From Atopsyche davidsoni (taxonomy: Eukaryota; Arthropoda; Insecta; Trichoptera; Hydrobiosidae): 64,000 nt of DNA. Below are positions 36,897 to 49,652 of the stretch, piece by piece. Under the pieces are notes generated by a model that was given only the letters and a program-made list of their open reading frames with translations, searched no databases and was not told the DNA's origin. The translations under genes were made by a program, and so were the position numbers. The stretch is from contig JAILWY010000023.1 of the NCBI GenBank assembly GCA_022113835.1, forward strand, positions 10,726,001 through 10,790,000. Reading direction: 5' to 3'. Each line of letters opens with the position of its first letter. The first letter of the stretch is position 1.

Positions 36897-37240
36897 CCAC
36901 TATGATCTGCTGAAATCAGGCCAAACTATCACGGGCGAGTTCTACAGACACAATTGATGCGTTTGAAGCGAGCATTGGCAGAAAAACGGCCAGAATATGC
37001 GACCAGGCACGAGTCTGTAATTTTCCATCATGACAATGCTCGGCCACATGTTGATCGGTTAAAACCTATTTGGAAAACAGTGAATGGGAAGTTCTGCTTC
37101 ACCCGCCTTATAGCCCAGACCTTGCCCCTTCCGACTACCACTTGTTTCAATCGATGCAGAATGCCCTTTCTGGAATACGCTTGGAATACGATGGATAGTA
37201 CCCTGAATAGAATATATTGTACCAATTTTTTATAATAATG
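36897..37240 (+). pseudogene. Mariner transposase fragment, opposite orientation
   Basis: On the plus strand: YDLLKSGQTITGEFYRH, then in a shifted frame ALAEKRPEY and FHHDNARPHV (second catalytic Asp). The following Asp region is frameshifted (CCCAGACCTTGCCCCTTCC corresponds to the usual PDLAPS). Together with the minus-strand fragment it forms a head-to-head pair whose junction is near 36897. The two fragments differ in sequence, so this is not a simple inverted duplicate of one copy. Confidence 0.7.
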
Positions 37241-37418
37241 CACTAATTTCACGAAAAAATCCCAAAATATTATGCACACACCGTATATTATATAATTAAA
37301 TAAATAAAATGTTATAATAATTCAGTACATTTTTTTTATTTGAATCCGGCCCGCCAACACATTCTAAATTTCATATATGGCCCTCTGCAAAATTGAGTTT
37401 GACACCCCTGTCTTAGAT

Positions 37419-40400
37419 AGCATTTTTTACCACGAATAAAAAGAGTTTTATCAAAGGTGATCGATTGTTTTTGAATATATTTTTGAGGAAAAAATGTCGT
37501 TGGCATTTATGTTATTCACAAGGAAAACATATATTTACTACTGGACTGCTAATTTGACAAACAATGAAAAAATATTTTAAGATGGCTACTGAGTTCTCCG
37601 TGACTCATTTATTAGCATTTCAAGGGGCACTCAGAACTTTTTAATTAAAAACCCAATATATCACTCATCCAATCGTTCTTGGTTTTTATTATACAATTAC
37701 TAAAATACACACAAATAAATAACAGATTTTTTACATAAAGTTAATTTAAGAAAAAAATTAAGTTTGTTTAAATACTTAATGAAATAATAAAACAGTAAAA
37801 AAATCATGTTTTATTGCAATTTACAGAAAAAACAAAAATAATATTTAAAATATCTACGCACTGTATCATGGCTATAATATCATGTGACATATGGATTTTG
37901 GACCTTAATTTACCATATTATAAAATTTAACTTACTTAATTCTAACGTAATATAAGGTATTCTTCGAATATCAAGAAATTCTGCTTTGCTAATATTAATA
38001 CCTGTTTTTCAGAAAAACGTTAATTGTGTAATGAATAATTATTTATGAATAATTATTTTGTTATATTTTTGTCTGAATAGTTTATAAAACACGAATTTAA
38101 AAAAATCGTATTACGATCTCAGCAGTCGGTGGATATTTGTAATTAAATACTAGTTTATCGAGTTTCTGAAGTGAACAGGGCATTCAAATTTATAAATTTC
38201 ATGAAGTGAATTTACCCTGGCCCCCTGCTCAACTTCTCGATCCAGATACTTATAATAGCAAAAGAAAAATCATATTATTTTTTTGATTTAGTATTACAGT
38301 TTTGATTAAACTTTACATATATATAAAAAAAATAGAGCAATGATTTGCAAACTGAATATGATAAATACTCCCACCAAGCAGTTCAATCGTGTGAACTGAT
38401 AGCTTAAAAATACACATTTATACGATAACTAAAAAGCTCTGACCAAGATATTAAAGCATATTTTTTATCCCAGAAAACCGTAGTATCATTATTAATAACG
38501 TACGTTACGTAACGTACCTACCCCGTTAAATATATTTATTTCCGTCGACACTTCTTTCGAGCAGCCAGCCCCGCAAGTTTATAAATAAAGAAGTTTGCTA
38601 AAGCAGATGGAGGAACTTTGAATAGGTTGAAGAGTGAATGGATTGATTTAAAGCAATCAAAAGTAAAGGTCATGGCACGTCGGTACAAAGAAGACATGTG
38701 CGACAACTTGGACATCACTCGTAAAAAAGTGCGTGTGATCGAATAAAATAACACAAAGAAACCACATTATGCCCCAATTATAAAATATTTGATGATGAGC
38801 AATTTTTATCATTTGGGTATTATAATATTTCAATTTTAAGGTTCTGCAACAATTATGAAAACGTGCGTATCTTGATTTCATCAATGTAATGTTTATATAT
38901 ATGTGGTTAGGTTATTATGTATATTTGCTTTTTATACTATGCTCTGGGTGTCATGTTTACGTTGGAGTACATAGTGATATATTTTCATGGAAAATAAAAC
39001 ATTTTATTGGCATGGATCAGACCGCAAAGATTAAGTTACAGAATTATTTTGAAACAAAAAAATAGTTGAAAAAACTTGTATTAACATCGTATACGTATAT
39101 CTTATGATGGGAGCGCCAAAGTCATGGGATACCTTTATAAAAGAAAACATTATATGACGTGCGTATGTATAAACTAAAATTATTATTTTATTACAACTAA
39201 CAGAGAGCATTTATTAATGCTTTTATTTATTATTTTTACCTGGTAATGCTAAAACTTTGGGGAAAACATCGTATTGCATTGATATGCATATGCCAGATTT
39301 AATTAAATATATTATGTCACAATATTCAATTGGAAAACCGATACGATTCTTACTTTGCTTAAATAGTTTTATTAATAAATATAAATGTATAACACTTCAG
39401 TGTTTCAACCCAATACAGCCCTTATTATAACAAACGTATCAAAGAGTACCATGGAAATATACATAAAGTTCAGAACCATTGTTTTTAAAACACGGTTTAT
39501 GTCATCCCACGAGCAGAGGTTGGATAACAGCATTTTCGCGAGCTGTGGTACTTTCTGAAAGTTATGGAAAACAATTTGACCTCCTAAGGTTGCTCGTACT
39601 TGAGACTACGTACTGGTCATTTTTTCCATGACGATTGCTTCGCGAAGAACGTGACATCTTATCACTGTCTCATTACACCAGGCGCTGACCGCTCGCTGAC
39701 ATTGGCGGCGGGTGCTGTGCCAACTTGCGGAATCATTTTTACGATCTTTGTAACAACACTCGAGGCTGCCACACACGAGTATAGTGGATGATACAATATC
39801 AAAGCTCGAGGTATCCATAGCACCACAAATTTTAAAAAACCGACTTGATTTTTATAGGTACAGTGTTTACATACATATTTTTTACAAAAAATTATAAATA
39901 CATCAATTAATTAGCATTTAAAGCAGTGTATAAGGAATACTGGATAGTGGATAAAGGGATCCATTGTAATGGTGGGAAATATAAAAATAACCAAATATCT
40001 AAAGCAGTCGATCCATCTCTGATGTCCGTCCCACATAAAAAAAATAGTTTGTGAGAAGAAATCATTTTTTTCTCACATTAAAATAACTTGATATTGAATA
40101 TGTATTAGTAATGTCTATGTTTATTTTAAATTTAAATTTGTTTTTGGCTTTAACATACTGCTTTTCTTGTGATACCTAATACATACGATGTTGGTAGACC
40201 ACCGCGTATAATTAAAAAAGACAGGTCACCCGTAGTGATCAAAAGTTTGTCCACCCCTGATTTAAAGTATATTAGTTACCATCTCAATTTTTAAATGATG
40301 AATCTCAGATTTCATCACGGAAAATTTTAAAATAATATATATTTTTTTATAACAATAACTGTGCAATTGCATAGCAAGGGTAACCCGTCTCCTCGGATCC

Positions 40401-43075
40401 GTCTGATAGGAGGGTAACCAGGCGTTCGGAAAAACTGAAATAATATTTTAACAGACACAAGTCTGATAAAGCTGAAATCCGACAAAAATATGCTTGTTTT
40501 CGTCTTTAAAACTGCCGTCAAATAGTTTTAATATTTCATCATTTTTTATTACTTCCTCATTTCATCGACCAAAACATAATTGCTGATGCTTATAAAGGTC
40601 AAGATTAAAGTGTAAATCGGAAATAGAGTTGATCTACAGCAAGAATTAAATGTAATTCGATGGTTATTTCATAATTTGTCGTAATTTGAGGATTCAGCGA
40701 AGTATTGAAAGTACAAAAGTCTGCCCACAAAGCTATGCACGGTCCTCTAGCATTAAATGGATCCAAAATTTCTATTGATTTTAAATGTATTATTGGCTAA
40801 GCTGGAGCTAATTTTTGGTTATTTAAACATATATTTTTTGTACTATCTTTAATGTTTTCTACAGGTCAATGTGTACATTATTGTGTATTTCTTGTAATTG
40901 AGAAATAATATTTCAAAAGAATGTCAAATTTTCAGTGAGATAAATTTTAATATAGTGTTTAATTTCCAATAACTAAAATCTGTTTCGAAAAAACCGGTTA
41001 TTTTATAATACTGCTTATATAGTATAAGGTCAATTTATCGTCCTTGACTAAACTAGATATTGTAATTCTCAAAGAAAACCGTGTAAGAAATCAGCCCTTC
41101 ATCAACCCTCCCAATAGGAATAAGTGATGCTCTTATTCATATTGAATGTAAGATTTAAACCAAACAACAATTAGTAAATTTCATAATAAAAATTGTGATA
41201 GGGAAAATTCCAAAAAAATCTTATTAAGACAGCGATTTTATACTGTCTAGTACTTTTCAATTTATCTATCACGATTTGTTGGATTATTTTAGATTTTATA
41301 AAAATAGCACATTAAATTGCTGAGAATACTTATAATATTTTCTAAAACACTGCACTTGATAAACATTAAAATTATGTGAGAAAACTGAGGGCATGAACAT
41401 CAAAAATTATCGCAGCCACTGTCTCCTCTTCTGGATATAATTTATTTTAGGTTTTTAATGAGTTTATTTTTAGGGCCATGCAACCGGTATTAATTATGTG
41501 AAAATGCAGTAATAAAATAAATCACGTAGATGATTTTTAAAAAAGATAAAAAGCATACAAATACACAATTAATTGTTTCAACTTATTGTTGCTGATATAA
41601 ACCAACGCCGCTGAAAAACCAGAGGCAAGTTGCTGTGAATTTTTTTGCTTGGCTGTCTAAATGTAAAAACAGTATTTGACTGACTAGACTAGACTTAATG
41701 ATAATTTTAATTCTCATAATATCAATACTAGTTTTTGGAGATTTTGACTTGCGTTTGGAGTGACTGAGCATGATGACCGGTTTCGATAATTATTTTCATT
41801 ATACGTTTATATTTTAAAATATTATATTTTAGAGTGATTGATGACTACCTTCGCTATGGTCACGAATAGGGAAAACATATTTTTGCCAAGTTCGAGTAGA
41901 AAACAAAGTTTATTTTCAAAACTGGTTTTTTAAAGCATTCACATGTTTACATTGTGACGTCAATCAAAATATGTTATGAAAAAATATTTAATTTATAAAA
42001 AACCTGCTAAACCAGAAATCAATGTTTATCTATTTTAAAGTTTATGAAATAAATAAAATGTTTACTCTCATTGTGAAAATATTTCTTTTAGTTGTAAATG
42101 TTTTTTTATAGTTAATTTTATACAACAATGCATCTCGAAAGTCCTAATTACATTAAAAATCATTATCGTGTTTTTTGCACAAATATGCCCCCAAGTTTAC
42201 TAAATTATATTAGTGTTCATTAATTAAGATAAATTATCTTAAAATATTTTAGATATTTCGTTAGCAGTATCTCATATCACTAAATATGTTATCAGCTGAG
42301 AGCGGTCACTGGGGTCTAGAAAAATGTTATAAAATGAATGTTGAGATTCATTTGTATGTACATATATTTGACTTGATTATTTATTTTATTAGACTATCTA
42401 AGTTAAGCATATTATCAAGATTTTTTAAGTAGGCTTGTCTTTCCACTTAGGTGTCAGAATTCCACCGGTTTACTGATGACATCATGACTATATAATAAAG
42501 CTGTATTTTATATATTCTGCATACCTGTATAATAATGTTCGGTTATATGAATTTTATGCTGAGGGTAGTAAGTATTTTACTATTTTTAAAGCTCAAAGTG
42601 CTGTAGTCTCTGATATGAGTTTATGCAAATACTTTTAAACATAGAATTAAAAAAAATAACAAAACAAATATTTAGACCTACAGGATATTTATATTGACAA
42701 AATTTTGATTGAAATTACCTATTGAATTATAGAATGATTTATCATATTACTTAAAATAAACGGGAGTTCTCGATAACAGTGAAATACTATGTTTTAATAT
42801 ATGCAGCTAATTTATATATAATGAAATAACATTAAAAGTTTTAAATGAGCTGGATTATCAAAAAACAAATTATGTAAAAGGATAATCAATTTTCATTTTA
42901 TTTTAAATTATTAAATACAAAACATACACAAACAATTTTTATAACACATTGTACATGTATTTATTATTTATAGATATATCAAGAAACTCAATATATGCAG
43001 GGTTAACAGTCTTTATGAATACTTATTAAGGCTTAACTTCGACGACTCCTCATAGTGCAGTTTGTGGTACTCCAA
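37419..43075. other. AT-rich intergenic stretch between hAT and RTN4IP1
   Basis: No gene recognised. An 18-bp perfect palindrome GTACGTTACGTAACGTAC lies at 38500-38517 and a GC-richer patch at 39510-39820. The last few hundred bases before 43075 should contain the 3' UTR of the minus-strand oxidoreductase gene. Confidence 0.4.
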
Positions 43076-46000
43076 TTATAACGAAATAACTACTTTTCCA
43101 CGCAAGTGTCCATCTTTGACCTTTTGATAAGCTTCTGGAGTTTTGGAGAATTCATAGACTTTATCTATAACAGGCTTTATCTATAGGAAATATAAACATA
43201 TTAATGTTGCGTATGATCACTATTAATAAAAAATAATTTCAAAGAAACACTATTAACCTTCTTGGTATCGGCTAATTTATAAATGTAAGAAATTCCTTCT
43301 GATGATGGCACAAAGTATGCCCATTTGATAATTCTGCCTTTTTTAAAAGCTTCTACATTTGGACAAAGCAAATCAGTGGCAGATGCTATTACTCCACGAA
43401 AAATTCCCATAGAATCAAAATTCTTAAGTAATGGTGTAGTAAAAGTAACGTAATTTCTAAAATCAATATCTCTTTTGGTTATGTATTCCGAACCTAGTCC
43501 TGCACAGTCCAAAATAAGGTCATATCTGCAAAATAATTAAGATTAATGAAAGAAAGTTTTAAATAATATTACTTTTATAACAAGGGAGCAAAAGAGAGAT
43601 TTTGGAGGGATGGTGGTAATCTCAAACAAAAAGGAAAGGAGGAGGTGATAATAAAAAAATTATTTGTACTGGGGTGTTTTTAGGAAATAAATCCATAAGT
43701 TTATAAAATTATATCTATATTGTAAATGCTTAATTAACTCTATTTGAGTTACAGCACGAGAATGGCTCTTTGATGAATGGTGTTCAACTTATTCTGTAAA
43801 AATCCTTTTTTCTTCAAGTATATGATGCTTAGCTGTAAGATATAACTTTAGTTCTAGCAATAGAATGGGATGCATTGATCATTATTTACCATTACTTTTT
43901 ACTAAGAAATTATGAAAATCGTTACATTGAATTCAACACTAAAAACAATTAGGAAAACCAATCTTCGCAAGTAGGGTGATTAAAAACACTCTTATATACA
44001 GTAGGAACTAAAAATATATAGCGTATAATTGTTACATACCGTCCATTATCTATAAGCTTTTGATCATAGTCTGATGATGTATAATCTAAGACAAAATCAG
44101 CTCCAAGTGATTCAACAAGAGAAACAGCATCAGAAGAACATGTGGCTGATACCTATAAATAAAAGGAGATATAGAAAGGTTAAGAGATTAGCTAAGATGG
44201 AAATCTTTGACCAATAAAAGGCACATTACAATATAATAGAGATGTGATTGAAGGATACTTTTACAATCTTATGATTGTTGCCCTGTTTTCACTTGTCTGC
44301 TTTAAGCAGCTAGAATAAAATAGAGGGGCTCTCTTAGGGAATGAGGCCATAGAACTCATCGATAAACACAGATCTTCAAAAAGCATATAATATATACGCA
44401 GACCCAAAATAACACATTAGCAAAATTAATTATTACATTTACAATATTTATAAATGTATAAGGTCGATTAAGATGACACATGTTAAGATTAAGATGATTA
44501 AGATGATAATGTTACAGTGAAGACACAAATTTTGTTACTTAGACATACCCTGGCTCCACCAGCATGTAACATTTGAACGGCAGAGTTTCCAACTCCCCCT
44601 GATGCTCCTAGTACTAGGGCACGTAGACCTGACATATTGCTCATGTTTAGACCGGCACTCCAATGAAGACCTGACCAAGCAGTTAGTCCTGTGTACAGCA
44701 TACTACTGGCCTCTTCGTTACTGAGATTAGCAGGTTTCTTTCCAATCTATGAAACAAATTACTATTTAGTATCATAACATCCGTTTATAAACTTTTTATT
44801 AGTGTAAATAAATTCCTATCTTGTTAATAACAAGCAAAAGTGAGACTTAAATAGGTTTTTGGAATTATCATGTATTTTTTGAAATAATATTAGCTGTACA
44901 AATAAGTTTTCAAGAGATGACATTACTAGTGTTAAATCGAAACGGACATTGTTGCAACTAACTTCATTTTATAACCCCATCATTAGGCTTTCTTTTTCAT
45001 TATGTGCCATTTCGCTGAAGTGGAAACAACTTAGATTTTGTGTGCTCCGAATATGCCAACTTTTGTGCCACCAAAACACAATTTGCGGAAAAGCTTACTT
45101 TTCTGCTTCCATTTGAAGAAAAGTGCAGCTGAAGGCCATCGAATGCTGCAAGAAGCTTACGGGGAACATGGTTCATCGATTTCCATGAGTAAATTTTGGT
45201 ATAAACGTTTTAGAAGTGGTGATTTTAATACCAATGACAAAGAGCGCGAAGGGCGGCCAGAAAAGTTTGAGAATGCCGAATTGGAGGATATATTGGATGA
45301 AGATTCTTGCCAAACGCAAGAAGAACTTGCAAAAACATTGGGAGTGACTCAACAATCATATCCGTTTGCTTAAAATCTATCGGAATGGTCCAAAAGGTAG
45401 GATATTGGGTGCCGTATGAAATGAAGACGAGAGACGTCGAACGCCGTTTTTTTATTTGTGAACAGCTGCTCCAATGGCAAAAAAGAAAGGGTTTTTTGCA
45501 TCGTATTGTGACTGGTGACGAACAATGGGTTCAATACAATAACCCCAAGCGCAAAAAATCATGGGGAATGCCTGGCCATATGCCAAAATCGGTGCCAAAG
45601 CCGAATATTCATGGTAGAAAGGTCATGCTCTGTATTTGGTGAGGCAAATTGGGCGTGGTGTACTATGACCTGCTACCACCAAGTGAAACCATCACAGGGT
45701 AACTTTACCAAACTCAATTGATGCGTTTGAGCAGAGCACTGCGGGAAAAACAGCCACAATACAAGGAGAGGCACAACAAGATAATTTTTCAACATGACAA
45801 CGCTCGGCCACATGTTGCGCAGCCGGTCAAAACATACCTTGAAACGCTGAAATGGGAAGTCCTACCCCACCCGCCATATAGCCCAGATATTGCTCCTTCC
45901 GACTACCATTTATTTTCGTCGATGGCGCAGGCTCTTAAGGGTCAGTACTTCCGCTCTTTTGAAGAAGTCCAAAATTGGATCGATTCATGGATTACATCAA

Positions 46001-47933
46001 AAGACACATCGTTTTTTCGAGATGGTATCCGAAAATTGCCAGAAAGATGGGGAAAAGTAGTGGCTAGCGATGTACAATACTTTGAAAAATGAGCTTGTAA
46101 CAATTTTTTGAAAAAAAATCCATGAAAACTTATTTGTACAGCTAAAATAATTGTTAGTATTGCCCAAATAATGTTGTATAATCTAATGTATCAGATGCAG
46201 TGATCAGAATGGTAATACATTTAAAATATAAAAGTGTATATATGTGCTAACATGTGGAATACAAAATCGAACACTGTACCTTTTTTTAATACAGTGATTG
46301 TAATTTTAAATAAAAAGATGAAAGGAATAGTGTTATTTAATTACTATGGCAATGCACTTTCAATTTATTTAAATCACATTGCTACACAATGCATACAAAT
46401 GAATATTTACATACAAATCAGGGCCGCGTGGTACATTTTCTCAGAATAATCTAAGTCTTTAAAATGCAGCCCTTTAAATATTTTTGGCGATCCATGGAAG
46501 CGTTTTGATTCAATCATTATATACATCAATATCGGAATAACATAATCCAATATAGAAAAGCTTTGCGTAAAGATATTTAATTATTGAATAGTTCAAATTG
46601 TATTTTGATTTTGCTTCTTATGTTGCCCTCTTATGGTGCTATTTGATGTAGCCACCTCTCTTTAACATAGCACACAGCCCTGATACAAATACAAACATAT
46701 CCATAAAAAAATACAAATAACTTTAATATAATGCAAGTTTTATTACATAATGAATTATTATTAAAAAAATACCGTTCTTCGGTCTACTAAGACATATTCA
46801 GCATGGCATCCTTGTACATGCACGGGAACAACTCCCCATACAGATGTTCCAATGGGAATATTATTACATTCACCGTGTCCCTTAGAAACAATTGTTCCAC
46901 AAAAATCCCTTCCCAATACAAGAGGAAACTCTACATTCTCCATATTTCTCATAACATTTAACGCTGTTGAGCCATATCCACCTGAAAAATTAACAGGAAA
47001 AATATTTAAAACTCATAATAAAAATATTTGTTCTTAACACGTTGACTGCCACGGTAATTTTCAGAAATCTTGCCAAAAATGACGATTTGATTTTATCACA
47101 TTATATTATTAAAAACTCTAATTCTAGTGCATAGTTATCATCAAAAAGCAAAAAAAAAGTGTTTTTATTTAAAAAAACAGGTATCTCATGGTTGGCTTCT
47201 GTAACAGAAATCTCTTGATCAAGAGATTCGTACGCAGACAGGCTTCGACCTGTCGCTTCGCTAAAGCTGAATCATATTTACGCATCCATATTCATCAGTA
47301 GTATCTCAGAAATTGTTGAAAACCCCGAGAAACGCGTTATTTCTGGAAGATTGTTTTAAGAAGTTCCACAGCCAATAAAATATTATTTTATTTCTTGAAT
47401 TTGAATTAATTTTTATAATTATATTTTTTGTTTGTTTTTTAATAAATTTTAAGTTCATGCAAGCCAGCATTGATTTTTTGTTCTTTTCCCAGAAGCCATC
47501 TATCGATATTAGCACTGATATATTCCGATTTTAATCGTAGCTGCACAAAAATGGCAAGTAAACAAGGAAGAGGTAACTCGTAGTTGGCGTCAAAGCGTTG
47601 GCGTAGAAGAGAACGCAATCTACGAGTTATCTCGTAGTTGGCAGTCAATAGTGATATACATTACTTACCAATCATAGCGACATCTAAAGGATTTACTGAC
47701 GTCGATGATATCTTTATTAATACTTCATCTGGGTGTGTGATGTACGGAATTCGTGTGAGTTGTGATAGTTGCAATTCTTCTAAAGTCCCATATGAATGAA
47801 TTTGCCAAGATGACATTTTTTCATTATCTTTTTTCATTTCTTGCAGAGCTGCCGACAAATTACGGCGGCAAAAACTAAATGTTTTCAAAAATTCAGATTT
47901 GTTAATGAAAGATTTTATCAACGTTCGAGACAT
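43076..47933 (-). CDS. RTN4IP1: RTN4IP1-type mitochondrial quinone oxidoreductase, 6 coding exons
   Basis: Medium-chain reductase of the mitochondrial matrix; family members (RTN4IP1, OPA10) are NADPH oxidoreductases needed for coenzyme Q synthesis and complex I assembly. Exons 47933-47669, 46981-46773, 44746-44549, 44152-44040, 43525-43258 and 43180-43076 join in phase to 385 residues (human about 396). Visible: basic N-terminus fitting a mitochondrial targeting peptide; SSWQIHSYG; SVNPLDVAM near 84; FPLVLGRDFCGTIVSKG; TAWSGL; the nucleotide-binding loop LGASGGVGNSAVQ; YDLILDCAG; ending HLRGKVVISL. The start is the first ATG of the frame. Intron 1 contains a piggyBac-like MITE and intron 2 a mariner. 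Confidence 0.93.
44890..46145 (+). mobile_element. Full-length mariner transposon in RTN4IP1 intron 2
   Basis: Ends are near-perfect inverted repeats: AGCTGTACAAATAAGTTTTC on the left and its complement on the right, each beside TA. The length of about 1.26 kb is normal for mariner. It lies in the intron between exons 46981-46773 and 44746-44549, opposite to the host gene's strand. The body holds a broken transposase. Confidence 0.88.
45053..46092 (+). pseudogene. Mariner transposase, inactivated
   Basis: Starts MPTFVPPKHNLRK and covers the whole family length: helix-turn-helix region with LKKSAAEGHRML, then TGDEQWVQY, HDNARPHVA and SPDIAPSDYHLF, giving a D,D34D catalytic triad with 34 residues between the last two Asp. 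Breaks: a frameshift near 45357 and in-frame stops at 45640-45642 (TGA) and 45700-45702 (TAA). The good conservation around these few breaks implies a fairly recent loss of function. Confidence 0.88.
47038..47653. mobile_element. piggyBac-like MITE in RTN4IP1 intron 1
   Basis: Begins right after TTAA (47034-47037) with CACGTTGACTGCCA and ends with TGGCAGTCAATAGTG, imperfect inverted termini. The right TTAA is not intact. Internal inverted pieces include AACTCGTAGTTGGC and CTACGAGTTATCTCGTAGTTGG near the right end. About 616 bp, no coding capacity. TTAA plus CAC-starting ends fit non-autonomous piggyBac-like elements. Confidence 0.65.
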
Positions 47934-49157
47934 GTTTATTACTTTAATATTGTACTTTGACAATATTTTTTATTTGATATTAAATTCAAGTAGGTAATTC
48001 AAGATACGGTAATTTGCCTTATTTTGACGTTCGTATTTTTTGACAGCTAAACCTATTTTGTCTATGGTTTATAAGAATGCTTGTATTTTATGGTTTTGGT
48101 ATTTTTTTCTAGTTTTTAATTTATGCGTAGGTGGATAGAATAGTAATATAGGTACACGGTGCATAATTATTCCTGCTACTGTGAATTTTATTGGTAAAAC
48201 GACGCTAATTCTATAAATAAAAAAATGCCACATTGCTTTCTATCAGCGCCAAAAAAAAGACCTATCAAAAACCAGAATTTTATACATATTTGCAATATTG
48301 GTTGTGAATTTCACTAAATAAAATCACAAATTTTGAAAAGTGAAAACATCAGGGCAAGTTGTTATTACATCTTTACCAAATTAACAATTTGATGTTCTAC
48401 TGAATTATAAGCCATAATTTTTCTTTTCAATTCTTTGTATTTGTTTATGCAGATAAATGTAAATAAGCGAATATGATAATAATTATAAATACATTGATTT
48501 GTTTACAGGTATAATTTTATGGAAAATTGACCGAGAAATTAAATTAATTTTTGATAACTGTCCTATTGCATTTCACACTTTAATACAAAACACTCTAAAA
48601 GTAATAAGAAATGGCATACAATACAATATATTGGCTACAGTTGGGTACGTTTTCTAAAATTCGAGTTTAATTTCTATTATAGTCTTCTTGAAATTGTATT
48701 GATAAAGAAATATTGTGCTGTCGCATATAAATTACTTTCTATGGGAAATTGTGTTTTAAGTAAATATTTATGTGGGTTAAAGTAATTAGCAGTTATTACA
48801 AATAAACAATATCATTTTCATATAACAACAATAATTTATTTTAAAATGTCATTGTTATAATACTTAGTGATACAATTTTCTTAAAATTAATCTTAATTGT
48901 ATAATAATCTAACTTAAGCAATGAGATCAATTCTTAAATATTTTTTCAATTAACTATAAACGCTGATAATTATTTTTGTCATTTTTAAATTTAAAATATA
49001 AATACAAATAAAGCAGATGCTTGAATTGCATATTTCCTACGATTATCTGATTTTCATATAATCATCTTGATGACGACTTGGACAAAAAATAGTGTAGCTT
49101 TCTGTCAGTCGAAACGTTAAATTAAATTAAGCAGCTTGGTCACACATCATTAAATCG
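47934..49157. other. Promoter side of RTN4IP1 and 3' side of the insulin-like gene
   Basis: AT-rich, no gene recognised. The RTN4IP1 promoter should lie just above 47933. The 3' UTR of the minus-strand prohormone gene should lie below 49157, where TTTATT (AATAAA on the minus strand) occurs near 48836. Confidence 0.4.
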
Positions 49158-49652
49158 TCACGGGCAATCGATATTTTCACAGATTTCCATGTGATTACAA
49201 CAATAATGAAATATGTAGTCATACTGTTGGTCCACGTGTCTTTTTTTGTGTCGATTGCTTTTTAACTTGACTACAATGGTGCTGTTTATTGGCAGAAGAT
49301 GAAGAGGAATGTCTGCTAAGACTCTTTGATGTAAAGTTCTTCCATCGCTTTGGAGGGGTAACGTGTCTACGTTTATATCCCCTGAAAATAAATAAATGTA
49401 ATATAAATACAAGTATTTCAAGCATGGGCTCCACAGGCGGCAACACTGCCTACTAATTATTACTATTATAAGTGTATAAAGCTCACCTTTGTGCGCGGTT
49501 GTTTCTATTAAAGGGTTCATGCTTCTTTTGTATCTAAATGTTCGCACACAACTATCCATCACCAGCTGTCTCATATATTCTACCGAACATTTGCTCATAT
49601 CTGGCGTTTGAGATAATCCCATGGCTGCTACAACCGAGCACATCATTACGCC
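49158..49652 (-). CDS. Insulin/relaxin/gonadulin-like prohormone, last two exons
   Basis: Exons 49652-49487 and 49381-49158 join in phase (AAAG/gtgagc, tttcag/GGG) to about 129 residues ending in a stop. Layout: hydrophobic GVMMCSVVAAMG (end of a signal peptide); a B-chain-like segment with two Cys (KCSVEYMRQLVMDSC) followed by YKR; a connecting peptide; then KKR and an A-chain-like segment, YCCNHMEICENIDC, near the C-terminus. The 2 + 4 cysteines, two dibasic sites and position of the A chain are those of an insulin-superfamily prohormone. Spacing is unusual: C-x12-C in B (normally x11) and CC-x5-C-x4-C in A (normally CC-x3-C-x8-C). The first exon, with the true start, is probably upstream because an acceptor (TTGTTACAG) precedes 49652; otherwise the ATG at 49646 is the start. 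Gonadulin (Dilp8 type) is my best guess among insect subfamilies, unproven. Confidence 0.6.
   Translation of the reverse strand, partial: GVMMCSVVAAMGLSQTPDMSKCSVEYMRQLVMDSCVRTFRYKRSMNPLIETTAHKGELYTLIIVIISRQCCRLWSPCLKYLYLYYIYLFSGDINVDTLPLQSDGRTLHQRVLADIPLHLLPINSTIVVKLKSNRHKKRHVDQQYDYIFHYCCNHMEICENIDCP

Larger units (their letters stand above)
34399..37410. mobile_element. hAT-superfamily transposon with 8-bp target duplication, interrupted
   Basis: The element is bounded by TCTTAGAT at 34391-34398 and 37411-37418, an exact 8-bp duplication, diagnostic of hAT insertion. Its ends are imperfect inverted repeats: CAGTCATGTCAAA on the left and, read inward on the minus strand, CAGGGGTGTCAAACTCA on the right, both followed by GGCCCG-rich sequence as in Charlie-like hAT ends. 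A remnant of the transposase C-terminus lies at 34680-34903. Two mariner fragments and a further hAT-type end are nested inside, so most of the original interior is gone. Non-autonomous now. Confidence 0.88.
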
